Shown here: piece by piece, positions 17,658 to 26,547 of the stretch
Layout of the letters: each line of letters starts with the position of its first letter
Numbering within the stretch: the first letter of the stretch is position 1
NCBI GenBank assembly: GCA_036266075.1
Contig: DATANV010000038.1
Coordinates: 1 to 64,000 of the forward strand
Source of the DNA: VRUE01 sp036266075
GTDB taxonomy: Bacteria > Actinomycetota > Thermoleophilia > Solirubrobacterales > 70-9
DNA: 64,000 nt
Reading direction: 5' to 3'
Notes under the pieces: model-generated
The model's input: only the letters and a program-made list of their open reading frames with translations
What the model was told of the DNA's origin: nothing
Database searches by the model: none
Translations under genes and position numbers: made by a program

Positions 17658-17688
17658 CCCCACCCCGCTGGGGTCAATGTCGGATGCG
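17643..17688. repeat. Perfect 19-bp hairpin between convergent genes
   Basis: Arms 17643-17661 and 17670-17688 (CGCATCCGACATTGACCCC and its exact complement) flank the loop ACCCCGCT. The left arm contains the GDPD stop codon, and the convergent gene ends 7 bases to the right. It may be a bidirectional terminator or barrier, but neither strand has a T run. Confidence 0.85.
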
Positions 17689-17694
17689 GCGATT

Positions 17695-18555
17695 TCAGAC
17701 GGTGCCGGGGGTGGCGGTCGGCGGGGCGTTGCGGCCGCGTTTGGCGCGCACGGCCGACTCGAGCTCCTCGGCGGTGAAGCCGCCGACCGCCTCGCCGTCG
17801 AGCGCGTAGCGGTAGAGGGCGACCCCGAAGATCCCGCTCAGGGCGTTGCTGATCAGCAGCGAGATCGCCAGGCCGATCGCGCCGACGACCACCAGCACTG
17901 CGCCGACGAAGCCGGCCGAGGCCCAGATCACGATGCCGATCGCGACGACGATCGCCGAGGGCAGCACGCCGAGCAGGAAGACGGCGCCGCCGATCGCGAG
18001 GTTGCCGGTGATCTGCTGGCCCCAGCGCTGGCGGAACATCGCCGCAGAGCGCTTCAGCGTCTCGATCGGCCCGGTGCCCTCGATTGCGATCACCGGGACC
18101 GCCAGGAAGGTGACCAGCGACCAGGCCATGCCGACCAGGCGCGCGGCGATCTGGCCGCCGATCCCGCCTTGGTTCTCTAGCACGCCCATCACGACGCTGA
18201 TCGCGGTCGAGATCGCCGCCCAGCCGCAGATCTGGCTGAAGCGCTCGCGGGCAACGGCGAGTCCGTCGGCGACCGTCGCCTCCTGCCCGCGGAAGATCAG
18301 GTCGGCGCAGGCGGCGAGGCCGACGCTGAAGTAGAAGCCGACGACGCTGAGCACGTAGACGCCGATCACCAGCAGCGGGATCGCACCGCCGAGGCTGTCC
18401 TGGTCCAGCAGGTAGAGGCCCGGGCCGAGGAAGACGATTCCCAGCAGGGTCGTTGCGACCGCCCCGTACAGCGGGAAGCGGATCAGCGAGCGATGCTCGT
18501 TCAGCAGCGCCCAGCTCTTCTTCGTCAACGCCCAACCGCGTCTGATCCTGCTCAT
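17695..18555 (-). CDS. DUF6159-type polytopic membrane protein
   Basis: The 286-residue protein has about six membrane segments, the opening MSRIRRGWALTKKSWALL and an internal LKRSAAMFRQRWGQQITGN amphipathic segment, as in the DUF6159 family found in archaea and actinobacteria. Function is unknown. It is transcribed after the ABC1 kinase on the same strand with a 13-base gap, so the two probably form an operon. Confidence 0.75.
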   Translation of the reverse strand: MSRIRRGWALTKKSWALLNEHRSLIRFPLYGAVATTLLGIVFLGPGLYLLDQDSLGGAIPLLVIGVYVLSVVGFYFSVGLAACADLIFRGQEATVADGLAVARERFSQICGWAAISTAISVVMGVLENQGGIGGQIAARLVGMAWSLVTFLAVPVIAIEGTGPIETLKRSAAMFRQRWGQQITGNLAIGGAVFLLGVLPSAIVVAIGIVIWASAGFVGAVLVVVGAIGLAISLLISNALSGIFGVALYRYALDGEAVGGFTAEELESAVRAKRGRNAPPTATPGTV

Positions 18556-18568
18556 CGTTTCGCTCCCC

Positions 18569-19987
18569 TCACGAGGTGGTTGCCAGTCCCGGGGCTCTCT
18601 GGATCCCTCTTTGCTCGAAGTACTCCCATTCCTGCTCCCCCAGTTCGGTCGCCGGCGGATCGGCGTAGACCCACTCGCGGAAGATCCGGTGCCAATTGCG
18701 CTTGGCGCGGAGCTGGCCGAGTACGGCGACGACGCCGATTTCCATCCGTCGCCCCATCAGCTCGTCGGCCGGGATCGACTCGCGCCGCATCAGGTCGTAG
18801 TACTCCGAGCGGGGGTCGTTGGTCGACTCGATGATCTTCATCACCCGTTTTGGGGTTATCTCGATCTCCCGGTCCTCGACGTACCAGCCCCCGACCGCGC
18901 GCATGTGGTCCATCAGCCGCTCGGCATCCAGCTTCGACGGGTTCTTGACGAAGCCGAGATCGTGCAGGGCCTCGCGAAAGGCCTCGGGATCGTCGCGCGA
19001 CGCGGCGTCGAAAGCGCGCTGCTCGAGCACGATCTGCTCGCGGTCGAGCTTCTTGGTCATGCCGAAGTCGAGGAAGGCGACGCGCCCGTCCGCCATCAGC
19101 AGGTAGTTGCCGGGGTGGGGGTCGGCGTTGAAGTGCTGCAGGTTGTAGATCGAGCCAAGGCTGCCGCGGAAGACGATCTCGCCGAAGCGGCTGCGCTCCT
19201 CGTGTGGGAGCTCCTTGATCTGCTCGAAGCCCATCCCCTCGACGAACTCGGTGACGAGGACGCGACGGCGCGAGAGGCGGGTGATCACTTCCGGCACGTA
19301 GATGAAGGGGTGGTCGCGGTAAGCGCGCGCGAAGGTGCGCTGGTTCTGCGCCTCGTACTCGTAATCGAGCTCCTCCATCACCCGCTCGCGGATCTCGTGG
19401 GCGATCGCCTTCGCGTCGAGGCCCGGAGCGAGCGCGCGGGCAAGCCGCACCAGCGTGCCGGCGTTGCGCAGGTCGGCGTCGAGCGCCTCGGCGATCCCCG
19501 GGTACTGGATCTTGACCGCGACGCGACGCCCGTCGATCAGCTCGGCCCGGTGCACCTGGCCGATCGAGGCGGCGGCGAATGCCTCTTGATCGAACTCTGC
19601 GAACAGCTCGGAGACCGGCTCGCCGTCGTACTCCTCGAGCAGCACCTTCTCGACCTTCTCCCAGGGCATTGCCGGAGCGTCGGTGCGCAGCTTGGCGAGC
19701 TGCTCCTGGTAGATCTCGCGGTACTCCTCGGGGATGAACTCGGTGTCGATGAAGGAGGCGAACTGGCCGAGCTTCATCGCCGCACCCTTCATCTGCCCGA
19801 GCGCGCCGACCATCTTCATCGCCGTCTCCAGGTGGCGCTGCTCGAGCTTCTCCTTGCCGCTCTCCTCCGAGCGGGCGACGTTGGTCGCCTTGGTTCCCGC
19901 GTAACGGGCCCCCTGCATGCCGACGATCGAGCCGAGCTTGGCCGAGCGTCGCACGCGGCCTTTGGGAATCTTCGAATCGCCTGCCAC
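18569..19987 (-). CDS. ABC1/AarF/UbiB-family atypical kinase
   Basis: The 472-residue protein shows the ADCK/UbiB signatures KLGQFAS (KxGQ motif), AAASIGQVHRAEL (alanine-rich loop with the invariant QVH), VKIQYPGIAEAL, an NADPHPGNYL catalytic segment and FLDFGMTKKL. Family members are membrane-linked atypical kinases or ATPases tied to quinone or lipid metabolism. GTG at 19987 (VAGDSKIPKG) is preferred over an upstream start at 20005 that adds an odd N-terminus. It is divergent from rplY. Confidence 0.88.
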   Translation of the reverse strand: MAGDSKIPKGRVRRSAKLGSIVGMQGARYAGTKATNVARSEESGKEKLEQRHLETAMKMVGALGQMKGAAMKLGQFASFIDTEFIPEEYREIYQEQLAKLRTDAPAMPWEKVEKVLLEEYDGEPVSELFAEFDQEAFAAASIGQVHRAELIDGRRVAVKIQYPGIAEALDADLRNAGTLVRLARALAPGLDAKAIAHEIRERVMEELDYEYEAQNQRTFARAYRDHPFIYVPEVITRLSRRRVLVTEFVEGMGFEQIKELPHEERSRFGEIVFRGSLGSIYNLQHFNADPHPGNYLLMADGRVAFLDFGMTKKLDREQIVLEQRAFDAASRDDPEAFREALHDLGFVKNPSKLDAERLMDHMRAVGGWYVEDREIEITPKRVMKIIESTNDPRSEYYDLMRRESIPADELMGRRMEIGVVAVLGQLRAKRNWHRIFREWVYADPPATELGEQEWEYFEQRGIQRAPGLATTS

Positions 19988-20043
19988 GCCGCAAGGTTGC
20001 CACAAGCCTGCGGCCAGGCCGTTTCTCTATCCTCTCCCGTCCG

Positions 20044-20733
20044 ATGGCTCGTGGACGCGAAAAGCTCATGGCCGCTCCCCGCGCGGAGTTCGGCTCGCGC
20101 AGCTCCCGCCGCCTGCGTGGCGGTGGCCTGGTTCCCGGCGTCGTCTACAGCGGCGGCGCCGAGGCGCGCCCCTTCCAGGTCGCCGAACGCGACGTCCGCA
20201 CCGTGCTGGCAACCGGAGCCGCGCTCTTCGACCTCGAGGTGGAGGGCTCCAAAGCCGTCCCGGTGGTCGTCAAGGAGCAGCAGCTGCACCCGGTGCGCGG
20301 CAGCCTTCAGCACATCGACCTGCAGGAGGTGAAGCTCGACGAAGCGATCCAGGCCGAGGTCGCGATCGAGTTGGAGGGCGCCGAGGTCGCACCCGGGGTC
20401 AAAGGCGGCGGCGTGCTCGAGCACGTCACCCGCGAGATCACCGTCGAAGCGCTGCCGACCGAGATACCCGAGCGGCTCGTCGCCGACGTCTCGGCGATGG
20501 AGATCAACGACACGCTTCAGCTCTCTTCCGTACCCGTCCCCGAAGGCGTCAAGTTCGTCGCCGAGGAGCTCGAGGAGGTCACGATCGCGACCCTCTCGCC
20601 GCCCCGCGTCGAAGAGGAGCCCGAGCCCGCCGTCGAGGAGGAGGCCGAGCTGGTCGGCGAGGAGGGCGAGGCCCCGGCCGCCGAGGAGGGCGCCGAGGAG
20701 GCCGAGGGCAACTCCGGCGACGGCGGGGAGTAG
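20044..20733 (+). CDS. rplY: 50S ribosomal protein bL25 (CTC type)
   Basis: The 229-residue protein has the 5S-rRNA-binding L25 domain (LVPGVVYSGGAEARPFQVAERD) followed by the TL5/CTC beta domain (VEALPTEIPERLVADVS). The very acidic C-terminal tail from about residue 190 (EEEPEPAVEEEAE) is usual for the long CTC form. ATG at 20068 is an alternative start. A GGGGAG just before its stop acts as the ribosome binding site of pth. Confidence 0.93.
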   Translation: MARGREKLMAAPRAEFGSRSSRRLRGGGLVPGVVYSGGAEARPFQVAERDVRTVLATGAALFDLEVEGSKAVPVVVKEQQLHPVRGSLQHIDLQEVKLDEAIQAEVAIELEGAEVAPGVKGGGVLEHVTREITVEALPTEIPERLVADVSAMEINDTLQLSSVPVPEGVKFVAEELEEVTIATLSPPRVEEEPEPAVEEEAELVGEEGEAPAAEEGAEEAEGNSGDGGE

Positions 20734-20736
20734 CCG

Positions 20737-21354
20737 CTGTCGATTTTTCGCCGCCGTGCCGCCCGCGGCGAGGGAGAGGGTGAGGGGGGCGACCGGATCC
20801 TGATCGTCGGTCTCGGTAACCCCGGGGCCGAGCACGCCGGCAGCCGCCACAACGCCGGCTTCGAGGTGGCTGCCGAGCTGTCGCGCCGCTGGGATCTGCC
20901 GCGCGCCAAGAAGCGCTTTGGCGGCCTGATCGCCGAAGGGCGGACGCGGCCCGGCGGCCCTCGCGTCGCGATCCTCCTGCCGCAGATCTATATGAACGCA
21001 TCCGGCGACTCGGCCGGACCGGCGCGCGGCTCGCTGAAGGCGCCGCTCGACCGCGTCGTCGTCCTCCACGACGAGATCGACCTGCCCTTCGGCGAGGTGC
21101 AGGCCCGCCTCGGCGGCGGCCTCGCCGGGCACAACGGCCTCAAGAGCCTCAAGCGTGGCCTCGGCTCCACCGACTTCTGGCGTGTGCGGGTCGGCGTCGG
21201 CCGGCCGGAATCGACGGACCCCGAGGTCGTCTCCGCCTACGTGCTGGGGCGCTTCCGTGAGCCGAAATCGGATGTCGAGGCGCTGATCGTCCGCGCCGCC
21301 GAGGAAGCCGAGCGGCTAGTCGAGCGGTTAGGTTCTCCGGCCGATGAGCGCTGA
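20737..21354 (+). CDS. pth: Peptidyl-tRNA hydrolase, apparently starting at CTG
   Basis: The 205-residue enzyme releases peptide from stalled peptidyl-tRNA. Motifs are ILIVGLGNPGAEHAGSRHNAGF with its catalytic His, then QIYMNASGDS, LHDEIDLPFG and GGGLAGHNGLKS. The frame has no ATG, GTG or TTG between the rplY stop and the essential GLGNPG segment. CTG at 20737 (reading M-SIFRRRA) sits 6 bases after GGGGAG at 20725-20730 and is the only well-placed start. A start at GTG 20866 would remove the catalytic N-terminus. Confidence 0.9.
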   Translation: MSIFRRRAARGEGEGEGGDRILIVGLGNPGAEHAGSRHNAGFEVAAELSRRWDLPRAKKRFGGLIAEGRTRPGGPRVAILLPQIYMNASGDSAGPARGSLKAPLDRVVVLHDEIDLPFGEVQARLGGGLAGHNGLKSLKRGLGSTDFWRVRVGVGRPESTDPEVVSAYVLGRFREPKSDVEALIVRAAEEAERLVERLGSPADER

Positions 21355-22078
21355 GCGGACCTCCTACGAAGTCGACGAGAAGGGCATCGCCCTGCTGCGC
21401 CTCGAGCGGCCCGAGGCGCGTAACGCGATCGACACGCAGATGCTGCTGGAGATGCTCGAGCACCTCGCGGTGGCGCGCGGCGACGAGGCGGTCCGCGTCG
21501 TCGTCATCTCCTCCTCCGACCAGATGGGCCTCTCGGCCGGCGCCGACGTCCGCGAGCAACTCGACGAGGAGGGCAAGGTGCGCCGCATGCAGCTCTTTGC
21601 CGATCTCTACGACGCGATCGTGGGCTTCCCGAAGCCGACCGTCGCCGCCTGCCATGGCGACGTCGTCGGCGGCGGCGCCGAGATCGCCGTCGCCTGCGAC
21701 ATGCGGGTCGGCGGTGCCAACCTGCGGCTGCGCTTCCCCGGCGCCGCGCTCGGCGTCCCGGTCGGCCCGGCCCGCCTGGTCAGCCTCTGCGGCCTGGCCA
21801 CCGCCAAGTACCTGCTGCTCAGCTCGCGCACCGTCGGCGCCGACGAGGCGTTGCGGCTCGGCCTCGTCAACCGCGTCGCGCCGGCGGCCGGCACCGAGGA
21901 GGCGGCTTTGGAGCTGGCCACCGCCGTCGCCGCACACCCGCCCGAGGCCGTCGCCCGCCTGAAGCGCATGCTGCACGAGTGGGACGACATCGAGGGTCGC
22001 TCCCGCGCCGAGGGTGAGCAGCAGGTGGAGTGGCAGCGCACGGGACCGGGGCTCCCCTACGGCGGCGCCAACAACTAG
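21344..22078 (+). CDS. Enoyl-CoA hydratase/isomerase (crotonase) family protein
   Basis: The 244-residue crotonase fold shows LERPEARNAIDTQM, an oxyanion-hole SAGADV and GDVVGGGAEIAVACD. The second catalytic Glu of hydratases, normally in FPE-x-x-LG, is replaced (FPGAALGVPVG), so simple hydratase activity is doubtful. It overlaps pth by 11 bases in the translation-linked run. Confidence 0.85.
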   Translation: MSAERTSYEVDEKGIALLRLERPEARNAIDTQMLLEMLEHLAVARGDEAVRVVVISSSDQMGLSAGADVREQLDEEGKVRRMQLFADLYDAIVGFPKPTVAACHGDVVGGGAEIAVACDMRVGGANLRLRFPGAALGVPVGPARLVSLCGLATAKYLLLSSRTVGADEALRLGLVNRVAPAAGTEEAALELATAVAAHPPEAVARLKRMLHEWDDIEGRSRAEGEQQVEWQRTGPGLPYGGANN

Positions 22079-22095
22079 CGGCGTTCGCTCCGTAG

Positions 22096-22143
22096 ACGTG
22101 CCGGTGATTGAGCGCCCTCAGTGGTGTCTAACTCCCGGCACGT
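22096..22143. repeat. 9-bp inverted repeat upstream of epimerase gene
   Basis: ACGTGCCGG at 22096-22104 and CCGGCACGT at 22135-22143 enclose 30 bases, between the crotonase stop and the epimerase start. It could be a weak hairpin or an operator. Support is modest. Confidence 0.35.
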
Positions 22144-22162
22144 AGCTGGAAGAATCCCGCAG

Positions 22163-23158
22163 ATGCTGACCGTTGCCGTTACCGGCCCCACTGGGGAGAT
22201 CGGCACGCCGTTCATTGCGGCGCTCGAGCGGATGCCGGAGGTCGAGCGGGTTGTCGGCATGGCGCGCAGCTACTTCGACCCCAACGTGCTCGGCTGGCAG
22301 AAGGTCGAGTACCGGCGGGGCGACATCCTTGACCCCGAGGCTGTGGCCGACCTGGTCGACGGCGCCGACGTGGTCGTCCACCTCGCCTTCGCGATCATTG
22401 CCGGGAGGGGAGAGACGCGGGAGATCAACCTGAGTGGCTCGCGCAACGTCTTCGAAGCGGCTCTCGCCGCCGGCGCCAAGCGGCTTGTCTACACCTCCTC
22501 GGTGGCCGCCTACGGCTTTCACCGCTCGTTGCCGACGCTGATCGACGAGGACGAGCCGGCAAAGGGGACCGAGCGCCATCCCTACTCCGCCCACAAGGCC
22601 GCCGTCGAGAAGGAGCTGGCAGCGGTGCTGGCGGATACCGACGTCGACGCCTACGTCTTCCGTCCCTGCATCGTCGCTGGTCCCGACGCGACCCTACTGC
22701 TCGACCTCGTCCCGTTGCTGGCGCTGGGCAAGCGGATCCCCGGCCCGCTGCGCTGGGCGCTCGGCCGCGTGCCCGAGTTGCGCCCGGTCCTGCCCGACCC
22801 GGGTGTCCCATTCCAGCTCGTCCACCAGGACGACGTCGCCGCGGCGCTCGCGGCCGCCGTGCTTGGCCACGGCGAGCCCGGCGTCTACAACCTCGCCGGC
22901 CCCGGCGAGTTGACGGTCTCCGACCTCGCCCATGAGTTGGGCTGGCACGCGGTGCCGGCGCCGCAACTGGCCGTCGGCGCAGCCGCCGAGGCGGTCGCCC
23001 TGATGCCCTTCCTACCCGATGAGGCGGCCTGGATCGAGACGGTCCGCCGGCCGGTGTTGATGGACACCACCCGCGCCCGCCGCAAGCTGCACTGGATGCC
23101 GCATCACGACGCCCGCCAGACGCTGCGCGAGACGATCGCCGCCGTTCGCGCCCGATGA
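22163..23158 (+). CDS. NAD-dependent epimerase/dehydratase (extended SDR)
   Basis: The 331-residue Rossmann protein has the N-terminal TGPTGEIGTPF nucleotide motif, a DILDPEAVADLVDGADVVVHLA segment and the catalytic pair: S in VYTSSVAAYG and Y-x-x-x-K in HPYSAHKAAVEK. ATG at 22163 gives the standard start. The substrate is unknown. Its stop overlaps the mfd start by four bases. Confidence 0.87.
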   Translation: MLTVAVTGPTGEIGTPFIAALERMPEVERVVGMARSYFDPNVLGWQKVEYRRGDILDPEAVADLVDGADVVVHLAFAIIAGRGETREINLSGSRNVFEAALAAGAKRLVYTSSVAAYGFHRSLPTLIDEDEPAKGTERHPYSAHKAAVEKELAAVLADTDVDAYVFRPCIVAGPDATLLLDLVPLLALGKRIPGPLRWALGRVPELRPVLPDPGVPFQLVHQDDVAAALAAAVLGHGEPGVYNLAGPGELTVSDLAHELGWHAVPAPQLAVGAAAEAVALMPFLPDEAAWIETVRRPVLMDTTRARRKLHWMPHHDARQTLRETIAAVRAR

Positions 23159-26100
23159 GCCTGCGCCCGCTGATCGAGCTCGCCGCCGAGGACGAGCGCT
23201 TGCACGCGCTCGCCGGCCGCCTGCGCGCGGCCGGCGGAGGTGAGGAGGAGACGGTTGCCGCCTCGGCGACGCTGCGCCCGCTGCTGCTGGCGACGCTGCT
23301 CGAGGACGACCGCGGCTTGGCCGGCCGCCCGGCGCTGCTGGTCAGCGCCGACGACCGCTCGGCCCGCGATCTGGCCGCCGACCTGCGCGCCTACCTGGCC
23401 CCCCGCCGGGTTCGCCTCTACCCGTCGCGCGGTACCGGCTACGCCTCGCACGTGACGCCCCCGCCGCACCTAGTCGGCCTGCGGATCGATGCGCTGGAGG
23501 CGTTGCACCGCGAGCCGGACGCGGTGGTCGTCGCGAGCGCGACCGCGCTCGCCGAGGCGGTACCGGACGCCTCGCTGCGTCCGGCCGGCTTCGCCCTCAC
23601 CCGCGGTGAGGAGATCGAGCCGGAGGCAGTCGCCCGCGACCTGGTCGCAGCCGGCTATGAGCGAGTCGAGCAGGTCGAGGGGCGTGGCCAGTTCGCGATG
23701 CGGGGTGGCATCCTCGACGCCTTCCCGGCCACCGAGGAGCGCGCCGTGCGGATCGAGCTGTTCGGCGACGAGATTGAGTCGATGCGCTGGTTTTCGACCT
23801 TCACTCAGCGCTCGCTCGGAGAGGCCGAGCGGGTCGAGTTGGCGCCGGCCGCCGAGCTCGACGCAGAGCACCGCGAACTGGCCGAGCTGGCGGCGATGGA
23901 AGCTGCCGAAAAGGGGGAGGAGGCGCCCAGCGCCGCCGAGGCGCTGCCGCTGGACCGCTTCGGGCCGCCGCTCGACCTCGTTCCCGAGACGGCGGCGACG
24001 ATCCTCGTCGCTGCGGAGGAGATCGAGCCGGCGCTGCGCGACCACTGGGAGGACGCTACGGCGGCGCTGCACGCCGAGGATGCCAAACACCTCTACGTCG
24101 ACGTCGCCGCGCCACTCGCCGCTCGCGCGCTCCTCTCGCTTACCGGCGCCGGCGATGGCGAGGAGAGCGCCTTCCGGGCTGCCCGCGCCGAGTCGCCGGC
24201 GCGCAGCGTCGCCGAGGCCGAGGCCGAGTTGCAGAAACTCATCCGCTCCGGCTACCGCACCGTCGTCGCCTTCGACAGCCGGGGGGAGGCGGAGCGCTCG
24301 CGCTATGGCCTCGAGCGGCTCGATGCCAGTCTGCTCGATGGCGGCCGCCTCTCGCCCGAGCCGGGCCTGACCTTCGCCGAGGCGCGACTGCGCGAGGGCT
24401 TCGTCAGCCCCGAGCTGCGGCTTGCGGTCTACCCCTTCCGCCGCCTCGTCCACCGCCGCCGCCGTGCCGCCGAGGCGGCACCGGGTGCCGCCCGCGGCCG
24501 CCTCGCCTTCAGCGATCTGCGGGTCGGCGACTACGTCGTCCACGAGGACCACGGTGTCGCTCGTTTCGCCGGCTTCGAGACGCGCGAGGTCGGCGGCGTC
24601 ACCCGCGACTACCTCTACCTCGAATACAAGGGCGAGGATCGCGTCTACGTCCCCACCGACCAGCTCGCCAAGCTGAGCCGCTACGTCGGCGCCGGCGCCG
24701 AACCGGCGCTCTCGGCGCTGGGGGGCAAGCGCTGGCAGAACATGAAGGCCCGCGCCCGTCGCGCCGCCGGCGCCCTGGCCGGCGAGCTGCTCAACCTCTA
24801 CGCCGAGCGCCGCACCCGCAAGGGGCACGCCTTCCCTCCCGACGGCGAGTGGCAGATCCAGATGGAGTCCGCTTTCCCCTATCGCGAGACTGCCGACCAG
24901 CTCGAAGCGATCGAGGCGGTCAAGGGCGACATGGAGTCCGAGCAGCCGATGGACCGGCTGGTCTGCGGCGACGTCGGCTTCGGCAAGACCGAGGTGGCGC
25001 TGCGTGCCGCGGTCAAGGCGGCCTCCGACGGCAAGCAGGTGATGGTGCTGGCGCCGACCACGATCCTCGCTCAGCAGCACTTCGGCACCTTCGGCGAGCG
25101 TCTCGCCGACCTGCCCTTCACGCTCGACTGGGTTTCGCGCCTTCGCAAGCCGGCCGAGGTCAAGGCGGTGCTGAAACGCTTCGAGGCGGGCCAGGTCGAC
25201 ATCCTGATCGGCACCCACCGACTGCTCTCCCGTGATGTCCGCGCAAAGGATCTCGGCCTCCTGGTCCTCGACGAGGAGCAGCGTTTCGGTGTCAAGCAGA
25301 AGGAGCTGTTGCGCCAGCTCAAGCTGAAGGTCGACGTGTTGGCGCTCTCGGCGACGCCGATCCCGCGCAGCCTGCAGATGAGCCTCGCCGGGCTGCGCGA
25401 CATCTCGACGATCGAGACGCCGCCCGAGGGCCGCCGCCCGGTTCGCACCTACGTCGGCCCGTATGACGAGGACCTGGTGCAGCGGGCGATCGAGCGCGAG
25501 CTGGAGCGCGGCGGCCAGGCCTTCTTCCTCCACAACCGGATAGACAGCCTGCCGGAGATGGCGGAACGGTTGCGCTCGCTGGCGCCGAAGGCGCGGGTTG
25601 CGATTGCTCACGGCCAGATGGAGGAGGCCGAGCTCGAGGACACGATGATGGGCTTTCTGCGCGGCGAGGCCGACTGCCTGGTGACGACCACGATCATCGA
25701 GTCGGGCCTCGACATTCCCACCGCCAACACGCTAATCGTCGAGCGTGCCGATCGCCTTGGCTTGGCCCAGGCATACCAGATACGGGGCAGGGTGGGGCGC
25801 TCGCGCGAGCGGGCCTTCGCCTACCTCCTCTACCCGTCGGCGGAGTCGCTGACCGAGGAGGCGGCGGCGCGGCTCTCGACCCTCGCCGATCACACCGAGT
25901 TGGGCTCCGGATTCAAGATCGCGATGCGGGATCTCGACATCCGCGGCGCCGGCGACCTGCTCGGGGACGAGCAGTCGGGCCACGTCGCCGCGGTCGGCTT
26001 TGAGCTCTACTGCCAGATGATCGACGAGGCGGTGGCCGAGGCCGCTGCCAGCGGGGAGGCAGGCGAGGAGACGCCGGAGCCACTGCGCTTCGACGTGCCG

Positions 26101-26547
26101 GTCGATGCCTACCTTCCGGCCGCCTTCATCCCCTTCGAGGCGGCGAAGATCGACGTCCACCGGCGCGTCGTCGCGGCCCGCTCGACCGGCGAGTTGCGGG
26201 CGATTCGCGACGAGTTGGCCGATCGCTTCGGTCCCCTGCCACCAGAGGCCGAGAACCTGCTGGCTTTGCAGCGGGCACGGATCGAGTTGCGCCAGGCCGG
26301 CGCGCGCGGCGTCGAGTTGCGTGGCGGCCGGCTCAGCGTGGTCGGGGTTGCGCTCGACTCAGAGCAGGCGACCGCGCTGCGTAAGGGCTTGGAGGGGGCC
26401 CGGTACGTGTGGCGTGAGCAGACCGCCTCGGTCCAGGTCCCGGCCGAGCCCGGAGCCCGGCTCGCCGCCGTGCTGGCGATGGCCGGAGCGCTGCGCGAGG
26501 CGTTGAGCTCGAATTTAGTCGAAAAAGATATGCTCCCAGCTCCGTGA
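23155..26547 (+). CDS. mfd: Transcription-repair coupling factor Mfd
   Basis: The 1130-residue DNA translocase removes stalled RNA polymerase and recruits UvrA. The N-terminal UvrB-like module (SRGTGYASHV, GQFAMRGGILDAFP), the RNAP-interaction domain (DYVVHEDHGVARFAGF) and the RecG-like motor are all present: Walker A GDVGFGKTEVALRAA, DEEQRFG, ALSATPIPR, GRVGRSRERAFAYLL. The C-terminal TRCF domain follows. It is in an unbroken run with the SurA-like gene, whose start overlaps. Confidence 0.96.
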   Translation: MSLRPLIELAAEDERLHALAGRLRAAGGGEEETVAASATLRPLLLATLLEDDRGLAGRPALLVSADDRSARDLAADLRAYLAPRRVRLYPSRGTGYASHVTPPPHLVGLRIDALEALHREPDAVVVASATALAEAVPDASLRPAGFALTRGEEIEPEAVARDLVAAGYERVEQVEGRGQFAMRGGILDAFPATEERAVRIELFGDEIESMRWFSTFTQRSLGEAERVELAPAAELDAEHRELAELAAMEAAEKGEEAPSAAEALPLDRFGPPLDLVPETAATILVAAEEIEPALRDHWEDATAALHAEDAKHLYVDVAAPLAARALLSLTGAGDGEESAFRAARAESPARSVAEAEAELQKLIRSGYRTVVAFDSRGEAERSRYGLERLDASLLDGGRLSPEPGLTFAEARLREGFVSPELRLAVYPFRRLVHRRRRAAEAAPGAARGRLAFSDLRVGDYVVHEDHGVARFAGFETREVGGVTRDYLYLEYKGEDRVYVPTDQLAKLSRYVGAGAEPALSALGGKRWQNMKARARRAAGALAGELLNLYAERRTRKGHAFPPDGEWQIQMESAFPYRETADQLEAIEAVKGDMESEQPMDRLVCGDVGFGKTEVALRAAVKAASDGKQVMVLAPTTILAQQHFGTFGERLADLPFTLDWVSRLRKPAEVKAVLKRFEAGQVDILIGTHRLLSRDVRAKDLGLLVLDEEQRFGVKQKELLRQLKLKVDVLALSATPIPRSLQMSLAGLRDISTIETPPEGRRPVRTYVGPYDEDLVQRAIERELERGGQAFFLHNRIDSLPEMAERLRSLAPKARVAIAHGQMEEAELEDTMMGFLRGEADCLVTTTIIESGLDIPTANTLIVERADRLGLAQAYQIRGRVGRSRERAFAYLLYPSAESLTEEAAARLSTLADHTELGSGFKIAMRDLDIRGAGDLLGDEQSGHVAAVGFELYCQMIDEAVAEAAASGEAGEETPEPLRFDVPVDAYLPAAFIPFEAAKIDVHRRVVAARSTGELRAIRDELADRFGPLPPEAENLLALQRARIELRQAGARGVELRGGRLSVVGVALDSEQATALRKGLEGARYVWREQTASVQVPAEPGARLAAVLAMAGALREALSSNLVEKDMLPAP

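Noticed and set aside
17643..17688. Standard rho-independent terminator
   Set aside because: The stem is long and perfect but neither strand has a T run after it, so I list it as a repeat.
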